Shown piece after piece: positions 48,462-58,813 of a DNA stretch of 64,000 nt; the first letter of the stretch is position 1; every line of letters begins with the position of its first letter. Origin of the DNA: Symsagittifera roscoffensis (lineage: Eukaryota; Xenacoelomorpha; Acoela; Convolutidae). The notes under the pieces were generated by a model. That model worked only from the letters and a program-made list of their open reading frames with translations, ran no database searches and was not told the origin of the DNA. The DNA lies in NCBI RefSeq assembly GCF_963678635.1, contig NC_087062.1, positions 65,906,647 to 65,970,646 on the forward strand, written 5' to 3'. Position numbers and translations under genes: made by a program.

Positions 48462-50122
48462 ACTAGGTCTCTCTCTCTCTCTACAGTGTCTATTTCCACT
48501 ATCTTCTCTGTCCAGAACTTTAGTAGCTCCGCCACCTCGTAGTTTCTGTGAACGCCTCCGGCTTCCGAGTCCAGGAAAGGGTTGTACGCCAACCCCATCA
48601 CTCCAGACACATACTGGTATTCTCCCTTCTTATTGGTTTTCAAGTAATCTCCTGACGAGGCCAAGTTACGGTGCACGTCGTGTTTCTCCTCGAACTTCTT
48701 GTTGTAGAATCTCCGTATCTCATCTAACTTCCTGTGGCTCTCTAGAGACTGCCTGGAACCATCCTCCTTTTCTATCCCAGTACTCTGGTATACATTCAAG
48801 ATCACTGCTGAGACTCTCCTTTCCATTGCTTTGCTCCCAATTGCTCTTTGCTGGCATGCTAGGATGGTGCTGTCAGTCATCACCGACATTATCCACCTCA
48901 AGAAACAAGTAGCGTCTCTCCTCCTTGCCAGGCTCAAGCCTGACTTATCCCTAGCAACGTGTTGCATCAATGTCTGATATATTTCTAGACTTTTTCTACC
49001 CAATTTCAACTTGTCGTGCGAGGTCAGCGTTTCCAACTCTATTCCCACCAGGCTCCACGCGAACATCAATTGCCCTGCTGTTCTAACAAAAGGATTTGCC
49101 ATCAATGGCGACGCCGATGAGGATGTCCTCATTGCTTCTTCAAAATGATCCCTCAACAAGTTCTGCCAAGTTCTCCTCAGATGGCTCCCCAATTCCAATT
49201 TGTTAATCTCAGCCTTCTGCTGAGTAGCCCAGTTGCGTCGTTTGCGTTACACTCCACTGTCGAGCTTCTTTAGGCAGTCATCCAATTCCTTCAATGTTTC
49301 CAGGGCCACCCACCAAGGTCGGGAGGTGTTCCTCGTTTAATTCTTCTCGAGAGGATCGCTAGTTACTTGCTTCCCAGTGGTCTGATGTTCATTTGAGACC
49401 CATTCTTTGGCGACGTCCACTTCCCATGTCTGCCCGCTCGTCGAACCTCGTTTCATCATCGTCCTCTGAGGATTGAAGTCTTCTTCCGTTGTCGAGTTGG
49501 TGGGAACCTCCATCTCTCTTTCTACCTCGAGCAGTCTACTTGGTTCGTAGCTACTCTTGTAGGCTGCTGTCTTCCATCGTACCAGAACCATGGGGGCCGT
49601 CTATCTCAAGTTTTTCTCCGAGACTGCATCCGCCGAAAGACTACCCCACCCTTCTGCCTCTCTCTTTCTCTTGCGAGACTTCACATCTTTACTTGGGGGG
49701 CGTTGCCGTTATCATCACTGCTTCGACCTCTTTGTCACCATCCAACCCTTCCAACTCTTGCCTCCCCCTGCTCGAGCCTTAAGGATATTAGTACTTTTAA
49801 TTATATTACTAGTTTCGACTTTATCCCCCCTTACACTTTCAATTATTATATTGACAGTTTTTTGTTTCAGAGTAGAGCTGTCTTTACATTCGTCTTCTTT
49901 GGTTTTCTGTGATGCCTTTCTCAACTCGACCATCTTGCTCAGCAGTTCTCCTCTAGCTTTCTCCTCCAGACCCGTCCCCATCAGGACAGGCTCTCCGAGC
50001 TTCACCACTGTGTCCCACAGTTCTTCCTTGAAATCATCCAGTGTGATCTCGCCATCCACTTCTCGATTGAACTCGCTCAAGAATTCTCGCCAATCGTCCT
50101 CATCCAGAGTGCCTAGGAACAT
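48452..50122 (-). pseudogene. Ty3-like element ORF2, central part, function unknown
   Basis: One minus frame can be followed from 50122 to 48452 with in-frame stops at 49601-49603 (TAG), 49337-49339 (TAA) and 49247-49249 (TAA). Two compensating frame changes lie around 49690-49730, one at a C6 run. The content is an acidic helical start (FLGTLDEDDWREFLSEFNRE), a lysine-rich nuclear-signal-like KSRKRKRE near 49670, and a 248-codon open stretch (49198-48452), helical, with LRRTWQNLLRDHFEEAM. No family recognised. Confidence 0.65.
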
Positions 50123-50134
50123 GGTCTTGTTTCC

Positions 50135-51454
50135 CTAGAAGGTGTTCTTCTCCCTCTCTTCTGCGCTCAAGAGTATCATTGCCATATTAGAAGTCTCACT
50201 AATCAGTGGCAACTCTAGATTTTTAAGGGGAGATGAGGTCAGATGTGGTGTGGGAGTGTCTGCCCAATTTTCTCCGCTCAGGTCCTTCAGCTCTTGAGTG
50301 GTGATTTCATCCTCTGATGGTTTTGGTTCGGGCGTGTTCCCCACTTCCATATCCTCCCCTGCCTCGCTGAGAGTCTCATCCATACTTTCTTCTCCTGATT
50401 CGACTCTTCTTCTCTCAAGGATCCTCCTAAACCGATCTTCTACAGGGCCGCTTCTTTTATCTCCTGGTGTGCCCACCGACAGGGGTGATGGTATTGTTGG
50501 GTCCGGTTTCTTGTATTCCGTCAGAGCCACATACAACGGGCCTGCCGCATCCAGCTCCTTCCCCTCCTGTCTCATCTCAACCTGTTCCATCCCGTAAGGT
50601 GCCCGGTATCTTCTCGTGGCAAATTTCATCTCGTCTTTTAGTGCAATGTGTCCTTCTTCCACAATCATCCTGCCATCGTCCCACACCGGCAACATGTTCT
50701 CCAAACCCGCCCGCTCAAGCTTTCTCAAGACCTCTCGTATCTCGATTTTTGGGGGAAGGGAGCCTCTCATCTTCTTCGCTTGGGTCGTCCAGGTATGAAA
50801 GTAGACCACTGCAGTGTAGCCGATGTATAGGGGATCCCAGCCATCGGTGAATTCCCTTTGCTGCCCTTCCGCCGCTGCTCTCGCAAACAGGGATGGGACC
50901 ACCAGGGAACTGTTCATTCCCAGGGTCATTCTCCTTACCGTTGGGAACTCTGGAATGGTTGTTGGCAAGATTTCCTTCTCAAGTATTGCCTCCAGCTCCC
51001 TTTTCACCAACTCGAAGCTCTTCCTCCACGCGGGAATCCTCAAGACCTCTTGTCCACTCGCCGTCAGGGGATTCAAATTCCCGAACTTGGGATAAGTTTC
51101 GATGGGACCCTCGCGTTTACCTCCCATCCTACACTGCAGTTGCCCTCGGAAATCGTACACCATCAATTCTTGATCTTTCACTTTTCCGAAGAGTACCGTG
51201 TTACTCATCTGTGCCCTCAGCACCTCCTGCTTACACCAGTTGAGCGTCGTCCCATCCAGTACACTTATGAGGCTCAAGTGCGTAATGGAGTTGCGATAAG
51301 CCGTCACCAGAGGATCTGGAAACGCGTACGCACGGCCGGTCCATAAATGCAGGTTACGACCTCCTCCAGCCCCCGGATTATCCCCATAGGATCCGATCTC
51401 ATCGCTAGGCACACGTCTGTCAACAGAGGCATGCCCCCATTCACTTTCCTCCAT
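50135..51454 (-). pseudogene. Ty3-like element ORF2, segment with an acidic tail, function unknown
   Basis: A 439-codon minus frame overlapping the preceding frame by 151 bases; the join is a frame change near 51304-51350. The mid part looks globular (YPKFGNLNPLTASGQEVLRI, DGWDPLYIGYTAVVYFHTW), then comes a Pro/Ser/Glu-rich tail. TAG at 50135-50137 is followed by the same frame (50122 onward), so the stop is probably a mutation. No family recognised. Confidence 0.65.
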
Positions 51455-53706
51455 TCATCTCTCGTCTTCGGATTCTTTTCCTCGACAGTCATGTGTCGGT
51501 TCTGCATCAGGAGGTACTCCACTAGCAGCGTCTTTAGCCCTGCAGCACACTTATATGTGTAGGTGTCAATGCTCGAGTGGGTTTTCCCCATCGACAGGGG
51601 CTCTCCATATTTCGTTAGTCGATGAAATGACACCAGTTCACCATGGGTCAGGAGCACCAGTGCCAGATACCCGTCAATCCGGAGTGTTTCCACACCCCGA
51701 CTGAACATGTACGCTGGACCCATATTGAATAGGTACCTCGGATAAACTAGGTACAGTGCCAACAACAGGCTGATGGGCATGCCCTGGATTTTTTGTACAT
51801 AGGCTCCAAAGATGGTCTCCTTTGCACCAAACACTCCAACCATGAACTCCTTTCCCCAACAAGGACTCAAGAACTCAAGAATCTCGTGATCCCTTCTCGT
51901 CTTCAGCTCGCCCTTTGCGTGCTCCCTCCAGAATCCTCCGATTGTGACCTCGTTTGCAGCTGTGACGAACCTGGTCACCGTAATCTCCCTCTTCTCGGTC
52001 ACTTCTAACTGCTCCTCAAGAAAACTCCAGATTTGCTTCACCAGGTGTGGGGCATTTTCCTTCATCTTCTCCGTAGCGTTTTCCAGTCTTGGTGTCAGGA
52101 ACGGCCACCTGCCTCTTTCTTGCGTCAATCGATACACCATCGACTCCAGTTGCTTCTCTGTTGCAGCCACGTTCTTTCTTTCATTGCTCGGTCCCCTCGA
52201 CTTACTCGTGGAGCTTGTGATAATCAAGTCCATGCTTCGAAACCACAAGCTGGCCGTCAGGTGAGTTATTATGGGATGGTCGTCCCCTATAACCGGACTG
52301 AACTTGAGTTGTCTGGCGAAGTTCGATATCTCCAGCAAGAGGACCTCGTCCAACACAATGAGGGTATCCGCTAACTCGTAGAAGCCCCTCAACGCGTGGG
52401 ACACATCCGCCCACGCCGCCGCCAGTTCTGACTTGCGAAGCCTCAAGTTCGTCGGTTCCAACTTACGATTGGGAGCTGCCTTCAGGATCCGCCATGCAAT
52501 CCCCTCGGCCAGTAAGATCAAGACCGCATACACAAACTGCAGAGCGGGAGGCATGCTCGCGTACCCGGGGGACGTCGTGAACACCACTCTTGTCTTGGAT
52601 CCAAACCGCGAGGTAACGTTCTCCTGTACCTCGTTCATCGCTGCGAATAACGTCTGGATAACTTCCCAGATTCTCTTTGGCGCCGGTTCATCGCCCTTGA
52701 GCTGCTCAAGAAACCCAGTCGCATGCAGGTGGTCGTTCATTCCCGCAAACAGTAGTAGCTCGGGCTCGCAAGGCATCTCCGATTTTATTGCTACCACCAA
52801 TGTTAACATTTGATTCAGCTCGGCTCCTGGCAGTGAGTATACCAAAGTCTCCGGTCAGAACAACTTGTGAGAGGTTCCCTCGAAGTCCGATCCCGCTACG
52901 ATGATCACCCTCGCAGCAGCTGGATCTGCTCTGTCGTAAACTGCCAAGGTCTTGGCCAATTGGGTGTTGGCGCAGGGTTTCCCGTATCTAGGGTCGTCCG
53001 CCAACCTCGTGCCTTCATAAGCGGCATCTGGCAATTCCATCTCTCTTGGGTCCAATAGTTTGTCTACCACCCTCAACTGCGCTGGAGTTGCCAACCTGAT
53101 TCTGGCAATGCTCTTTCGATGCTTGGGAGGCTCCACTATGAGTCCCGGACTCCCCAGCAACTTGAGAAGCCTGTAATTGATGGGTCCCATGACTGATTTT
53201 GTGGGAATCCCCGTCAGATCCGTCGTTTCCATTAGTCTTGCTCTTGAGAAGTGCGTCTCTTGAGCCTTCAACCAGTCCACGCACTGGTGTCTACTCAAGT
53301 CCTCATGTGACACTCGCTCGAGACCCAGCGCTTCCGCCAAATCTTGTCTGCATTCCAGGTCTTCCAAGTCCAGCTCCCTTACCTTCTCCAGATATCTCGA
53401 CCGACTGGTCTCCGCCGGTCTCTCCACCCTCTTGCTCTCCACCACTACCACCGAGGACACTACCGAACTCTGAGGTGTTGATGACGTTGCCTCCTCGGCC
53501 TCCATTGGTGCGGCACCTGGTAATCTGGTCCGGCTGCTCCTCGAGCTGTCTCTAGAATCGGACGTCGCTCCCAGGCGACTGGATAAAGTTCTTGAGGTAA
53601 GGAAAGGTGGATTTGGAGGTGGTCCGAATGTGAAGTGGGCCGTCTCCAGCAATTCTGCCTCCAACGCGCTTATGTGCCTTTGGAAGACATCATTCAACCA
53701 TTCCAC
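51304..53706 (-). pseudogene. Ty3-like element ORF2, second SGNH-like domain and unknown region
   Basis: One minus frame interrupted by a single TGA at 52855-52857. The first 45 codons complete the preceding SGNH domain (GVEWLNDVFQRHIS). After a Ser/Glu-rich linker, three blocks appear in SGNH order: VIIVAGSDFEGTSH (about 52900), VYSLPGAELNQML (about 52840) and LLLFAGMNDHL (about 52755), then VVFTTSPGYASMPP. They mirror GDS, block II and GTND of SGNH hydrolases, but Asp/Ser order is swapped (GSD) and Thr is Met (GMND). The remaining roughly 400 codons have hydrophobic helices (ISLLLALYLVYPRYLF) and no recognised family. The TGA falls between blocks I and II. Confidence 0.65.
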
Positions 53707-55444
53707 TCCCCTAGGCCTGTCGAAGTGGATCCCGTATGAGGATGCATCGTCGGGGGAAAACAGATCTCTCCATCTGCTCGGCTACGTCCAGCAATCCAAC
53801 GGGAAGGACACTCCTTTGATGTGTTTGCCTGATTACTTCGTTCAGGTTTCGCACCTTCATGTTCATTTCCATCGCGTGTTGGTCCGCCTTCATGTTGTAG
53901 GGAATGGTACACACCGTGAGAATGGCACGATCCATTTGAATCCGCAATTCCTCAAGGATGCAGCTCATCTTGTCATGTAGCCTCATCACCGTCCTTGACT
54001 CCCCCGTGGACACGTCATTCGTCCCGATCATTAGAGTCACCGTATATACTCTCGCCATCCCTAGCATCTCAAGTGATGCCAATATCTGTGGCATCGCAGC
54101 TCCAGCGAAACTCAAGATCCAACTTTGCCAATGTGATTGAATCCGGGTCAGCACCGGCAGCAGGCTGTCCCCTATGATTGGATGGACCGCCCCCTCTGGT
54201 ACACGTGGCTGCGTGAGGTATTCCAACCAAGCCGCGTCATGGAAGCAATCCCTCCTGACTCTTTGTGCCGTGCTCCAATCCATGCGATTGTGCCTGTGGT
54301 ACCTGCCCTCCGTGTTCTTCTTGTAGCTTGAGATTACCACACTCCTGATCGGTTGCTCCCTCCACTTCGGGGGTAGCTCCACTCTTGCTGGACTCTCACG
54401 ATTCCTTAGTTGTAGCCTCTCGTTCAATTCTTTCAGACGTGACGAGCTGCCGATCACCTGACTGCTGCTCGGGGTTGAACTCGGGGTATATCCAGGCAGT
54501 GCGACGTCCATCAATGGACGTATCGGTTGTGTCTCTAGGCCACGCAGGGAGGACGTTGACTCAGTTGGTATCCATACCTCCAACCCCTCATTCATATGCT
54601 CCTGAGCCGCGCGGTCAAGGTTAAACCGTCCCTTCGATCTGGGAGCTTCGTCGAACTCCATACGTGACTCTGGTCTTGAGCCGGTAACCATTCGCTCCTT
54701 GGGCCTGGCTCCCTTTTGCATATCGAGCTCGCGTTGTCGTTGCTGGATTCTCTCAAGTTCCGACTTCAGCTGTTCACAATTCGCGGCATTCTCTCGCACC
54801 CTTTGTTCTTGCTGATGCTCGGCCTTCAGCATATCAAGTTCCCTCCGCGCTTGGTCCTTTTCGACGACCGCCTGATCTCTCTCCAGATTCGCCTGATCTC
54901 TCTCGAGCTTCGCCTGATCCCGGTCGAGGTTCGCCTTGTTCCTCTCCCTCTGTGTCCGCTCAAGTTCTCTCTTCAGAGTACTGAGGTCCGGATACGCTTC
55001 TCCCGTTTGTTGCGCTCGCGTCATCGATGGTGTCTTACTCGTGCTCTGGCCCGCTGATCTTGCTGATGGTCTGATCGGTAGTGGGAACTCCCCTGCGCCA
55101 TACTCAGTGTTGTTGCTCAAGCCAGGATTCCTCGCCAAGTCGAATCCCCTCACTCCTCCATCCACATTCCAGGACAGCCATCTGGTTTGCTCTTGGTTTG
55201 ATATTCCCTCAGTGCTGTAGCCGACCATTAGAACCGCTTCGGTTGCAGACTCCCGGCATTCGCCCTGCTCCTCCAATTGGAGGATGGCGTTCAGCATCAC
55301 CGCCATTCTCTCATCCACTTGGATGTAATCCAGATCCCTCAGGCGTCTGTATAGCTCATCAAGCGTGGGCCTCTTCAGAGCCGCGGGCATGGACTTCCAA
55401 AGTCGATCTGCCATTATTTCTGGATTATCTTGCTCACGTACCAA
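53700..55444 (-). pseudogene. Ty3-like element ORF2 start: coiled coil and GDSL/SGNH hydrolase domain
   Basis: A 577-codon minus frame. Residues 1-130 are helical then Ser/Pro-rich. Residues about 150-240 form a charged coiled coil with heptad-like LERDQAN and LDRDQAK units. A disordered linker follows. The hydrolase domain starts at about 415: GDSLL with G425, D426 and S427 (the nucleophile), a FAGAAMPQIL block, and GTNDV at 474-478. The catalytic Asp/His block (DDASSYGIHFD) is only read one base out of frame at about 53740-53770, after a run of C in TTTTCCCCC, so this copy is frameshifted there and the good frame flows into 53706-51304. SGNH enzymes cleave ester or related bonds; the substrate here is unknown. 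Some other retrotransposons (for example CR1 LINEs) also carry esterase-like domains. Confidence 0.8.
54860..54935 (-). repeat. 21-bp coding repeats within the coiled coil
   Basis: Four successive 21-bp units of the type CTCGAGCGAGATCAGGCGA encode seven-residue units (DRDQAKL-like). This is one heptad per repeat, suggesting growth of the coiled coil by unit duplication. Confidence 0.7.
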
Positions 55445-55545
55445 CTTGAGAATTATCTTACCACTTGAGAATTACCTTACCACTTGAGAATTACCTTACC
55501 ACTCGAGAATTAGCGTATCAACTTGAGTACTTGAGAATTAACTTC
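55436..55545 (-). repeat. Short tandem repeats with CTTGAGAATTA in the spacer
   Basis: Plus strand shows ACCACTTGAGAATTACCTT three times at about 20-bp spacing, a CTCGAGAATTAG variant, then ACTTGAGTACTTGAGAATTA. It lies just upstream of ORF2 in element orientation and may be part of its leader or promoter. Confidence 0.75.
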
Positions 55546-55915
55546 TTCAAGCGTTGTTCAACTGCGTGTTTGTTCAAGAACTTCTTTTTCTTTCAATTGA
55601 GTACAGTTGGGTAGCCAATTTGACTTTACCAAATCAATCTGAAAATAACACTTGATTTTTAGACTATTATGCTATGTTCCTAACCTAAAACCCCCCTGCC
55701 ATTATAGTTAAAACCTTATCCTTTTCGTTCTACTAAAATAGTTCAATTGAAAGTTTTTCTAAAAGCATGCAGATTCATTTTATGTTTTAGCACCATCAAT
55801 CATTTAAACTTTAATTGTCATGCCAATCACTTTTAAGATCCTTTTACCTGTTCTGTACCCCAACACCTAACTTGAGATCCCTTTATGCCCAGCTCAAGAC
55901 CCCCATGTACCTGAC
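55546..55915. other. Spacer between Pol-macro and ORF2 of the Ty3-like element
   Basis: About 370 bp, more AT-rich than the coding parts, no open frame. It ends at the Pol side with ACTTGAGATCC and GCTCAAGACC. It probably holds leader sequence for ORF2 expression (subgenomic or spliced RNA), but I see no clear splice site. Confidence 0.4.
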
Positions 55916-56370
55916 TTAGGCGATACTCAGGTAATATTTCTTGTGCAGATGTACCATTATCTCCGTTTCCGCGAAGACCACGTGTAGGATAGCATATAGT
56001 TCCCTTGGGCTCAGTTTGCCCCTGTTCGGGTCGTAGACCGGCATTGAGACCTCTGTTATTCTTCTTTCGATCATGAAGTCCCGCAGTCTCGTTAGTGCCA
56101 ACATCACGTTTTCAGGAACGATCGTGTTCCTTTCACTGACCCTCGTCACCAAGAAGCACAGGTATTTGCCTGGGAGTTGTGCTACTGATGGTGGAAGCGC
56201 AGCCATTCCTCCTAGTCCCGGTCTCTGTCTAAACAGAAACTCCACGTTCTGGTACTCTATCTTGAATTCAGCCTCCAGTCTTGATTTGAAACTCATGTCC
56301 GCCGTGATACTGATTGCGCTAGTCCTGTCTGACAGAATGAAGTCGCTATCCGTTATCAGGATGTTTTGAA
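55916..56370 (-). pseudogene. Macro-domain-like C-terminus of the Ty3-like Pol
   Basis: The frame from about 56360 (ILITDSDFILSDRTSAIS) through 56296-55916 ends YYLSIA then TAA. Its order of features fits a small single macro domain of the OARD1/TARG1 type: a hydrophobic first strand with a SDRTSAISITADMS turn, a basic helix, then KYLCFLVTRVSER, a helix (VMLALTRLRDFMIE), the strand EVSMPVYDP in place of the usual MPRIGCG loop, and ELYAILHVVFAETEIMVHLH. Macro domains bind or remove ADP-ribose. The ligand loop differs from the canonical one, so activity is uncertain. A frame change near 56355 separates it from the Pol frame. Length (about 140 aa) fits the family. Confidence 0.5.
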
Positions 56371-58768
56371 ATTTTGAAATTCCGTCCTATGGTAGGCTCA
56401 GCCTCCTCCCCATCCAGTTCCAGTCCGCTCGTTTTTCTCACTTCCCTGAGTTTCTTTATCATCAGATTTTCGGTGTGGGTAAGTCCTACCCCCACTCCCC
56501 GGACAAAAATATTTATCGACGTCCCCGTCGATGGTGCTGGGTCCAAATTATCTGGTGGAATCTCGAGCGGCCTGTCCAGCCGAAGAGGGGATCCTCCGTT
56601 TTCATGTGCTTTCCCGCTGATACGTCAACTTGTTGTATGCTCTGTCCTTCGCCGCTTCCGTTCTTGACATCGCGCATCCATTCTAATATCCTCAAGTTCG
56701 TATTCTCCCTCCTCTCTATCTCGCTCTGTTCCAAATCCGTCTCCCATTCTGGTGTCGAGTAGTCTTCCTGTGGGTAGTGTCCATTATCATTGATAATTTG
56801 CCATTCATTATCGGCTGCCACTTCGCCCACACTTAGTAGCTCTTTGCTTAGGTCATCGGGCTGTATCTTATCAATCAGGAAATCGTCTCCGTACCTGTTG
56901 TACCTCATACCTGTCTGTTTGCGATTGCCACTCCTTGTCCCCGCTGGTATTGATAAGTCTGGTTCTGTCCACTTTGGCACCTCACCTTGCTCCGGATCGT
57001 TCCAGTCTTCTTCCTCAAAGGATTCCGCCTCGGAGTCCGCTTCTATCTTTTCATTGTCGTCCAAACTCAAGTTCTCGTTGCCATCATTTTTCTCTCTGGT
57101 GCCTCTTTCGTTCACTTCACACGCTGGCTCCACCAGTAGGTACTCAAGTCCCTCCATGTCTTGTGGTATACACCAGTCCTCTGGGGATGGGACGTGAGGC
57201 TTCAGATTTTGATAATGTGCTGCTCGCCCCGTACTCAAGCGGTAGAACCGTCCTTGTTGATGTACTTCCGTTATCATGAATGGTCCTCTCCATTTCTTAA
57301 GTAGTTTCTTTGTCCCTTTGGGCGGTATGACATTCTGGAAAACCCACACGTACTGGGCCATTTCATATGGCTTCGCCTGTAATATCTTTTCATCATATTT
57401 CTTGCGCTGTCTCATTTGTGCTTGCGCAGTGTTCCTCCTGCAGAGTTCGTTTAGCTCCTGCTGTCTCCAGATCGCTTTTTTCACGTAAGCTTGAGGCGAC
57501 GTCCTCTTCCCTTCGTATTCCGGGTAAAAGAATGTCAGGGACATTGCTCTCTCCCTGCCCGTCAACATCATGAAAGGACTGATACCCGTTGTTGAGTGTT
57601 GCGTACTGTTGTGGGCCCCTACGACTTGCGGCAGATGTTTATCCCAGTCCGTCATGTATCTTGAGCAGTATACCCTCAACATAATCACCAAAGTTCTATT
57701 CTGTCTCTCTACCAGTCCGTTGGTCTGAGGATGGTAGGTTGTCGAGTGTGCTTGAGCAATGTGTGACCTCTTCATCATTTCCTTTGTCAAGTCCCTCACA
57801 AAGGCTTTGCCGTTGTCTGACTGAAAAGTCCTTGGACAGCCGTATCGTGATATCCAATGCGTTATGAGGTGGTCACAAGTCTCCTCTGCTGAGGCTGTCT
57901 GACACGGAACTGCTTCTGCCAACTTTGGGAAGTGATCTATTATAACCAGTGTCTGGTTATATCCCGACTCCGTCATGCAGATCTTTTGATGGTCTATCTG
58001 CACCAGCTCGTTAAACTCCGAGCTCTCAACGGACTTGAGTGGGAACTTCATCTTCCTTGGGTATTTTACTTGCTGGCATGCCAGGCATGTATTCACCCAT
58101 CTCTCGCAAGCTTTCCGCAATCCTGGCCAATCAAACCTGTGAAGTATTCTCTGTTGCACTTTGTCTATCCCCTGGTGCCCCATCTGATCGTGTGATCTGA
58201 ATAACACCTCCGTCTGATACAATTGTGGTAAAATGATGAGGTTGTGCTTGTGTAATATCTTCTCCTCCTCTTTCCTCTTGCATGCCACCACCCCATCAGC
58301 TGTGTGATAGAGTAAATCTTTCTTTTCTTTGTAGAACTGGATCAAGATCTTGTAGCTGTCTTCCTCAAGTTCCCCTTTCTCCTTGGACCCCGTCCGGATC
58401 CATTTGGAGAGGTTACTTGTCATCTTGTCATTGTTTTGGGCTCGTATCAGGTCCGACAGCCTATATCTCGCTTTGACATGTTCCTTTAGTGCCATGATCT
58501 GTCCATTCATTTCCCCAAGGTTGTGGATGTCATCATTCAACTTCACGCATATTATCCTCTTCACGATCTTCATATCATCTTCTGGCACCAGATTTGTTCT
58601 GACATTTGAGTTGCATGATAGTTCCCTGAATGGTTTTCTCGATACCGCAATTTCTTCAAGTTCTTCACCTCCTTGTACTTCTTGTTTATCCAAGTTGTAC
58701 GTTCCTGAGGAGGGATCTGTTTGTAGCTCCATGTCGCGGTGTCTCATCTTCTCCTCTGCCAGTATCAT
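56346..58768 (-). pseudogene. Ty3-like integrase and C-terminal linker
   Basis: A 751-codon minus frame continuing the RNase H linker. The HHCC zinc motif (HDQMGHQG to CLACQQ) lies at about residues 192-232. The catalytic core has D in VQIDHQK, D in FQSDNGKAFV and E in NGLVERQNRTL, all present. A GPF-type module (KKWRGPFMITEV) follows near 57290. The next roughly 200 codons are acidic. The frame is lost at 56513-56546 and moves to 56546-56346 (FVRGVGVGLTHTENLMIKKL), which leads to the macro-like domain. The integrase core itself is unbroken. Confidence 0.88.
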
Positions 58769-58813
58769 GCATAGACTATCCTGATCATCGCTGCTCTTTT
58801 CCGAATCTTCATC

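Noticed and set aside
48466-48480. TC dinucleotide run as a regulatory GA/CT element
   Set aside because: It lies inside coding sequence and coincides with a frame change, so slippage is enough to explain it.
48229-48912. Long plus-strand frame (227 codons) opposite the Ty3-like ORF2, and similar ones at 50298-51346 and 53199-53555
   Set aside because: They mirror the minus-strand coding frame, are Ser/Pro/Leu-rich as antisense shadows are, and have no motifs.
52855-52857. TGA as recoded sense codon (alternative genetic code or selenocysteine)
   Set aside because: Two host genes in the window end in TGA, and the element also carries TAA and TAG interruptions, so ordinary decay is simpler.
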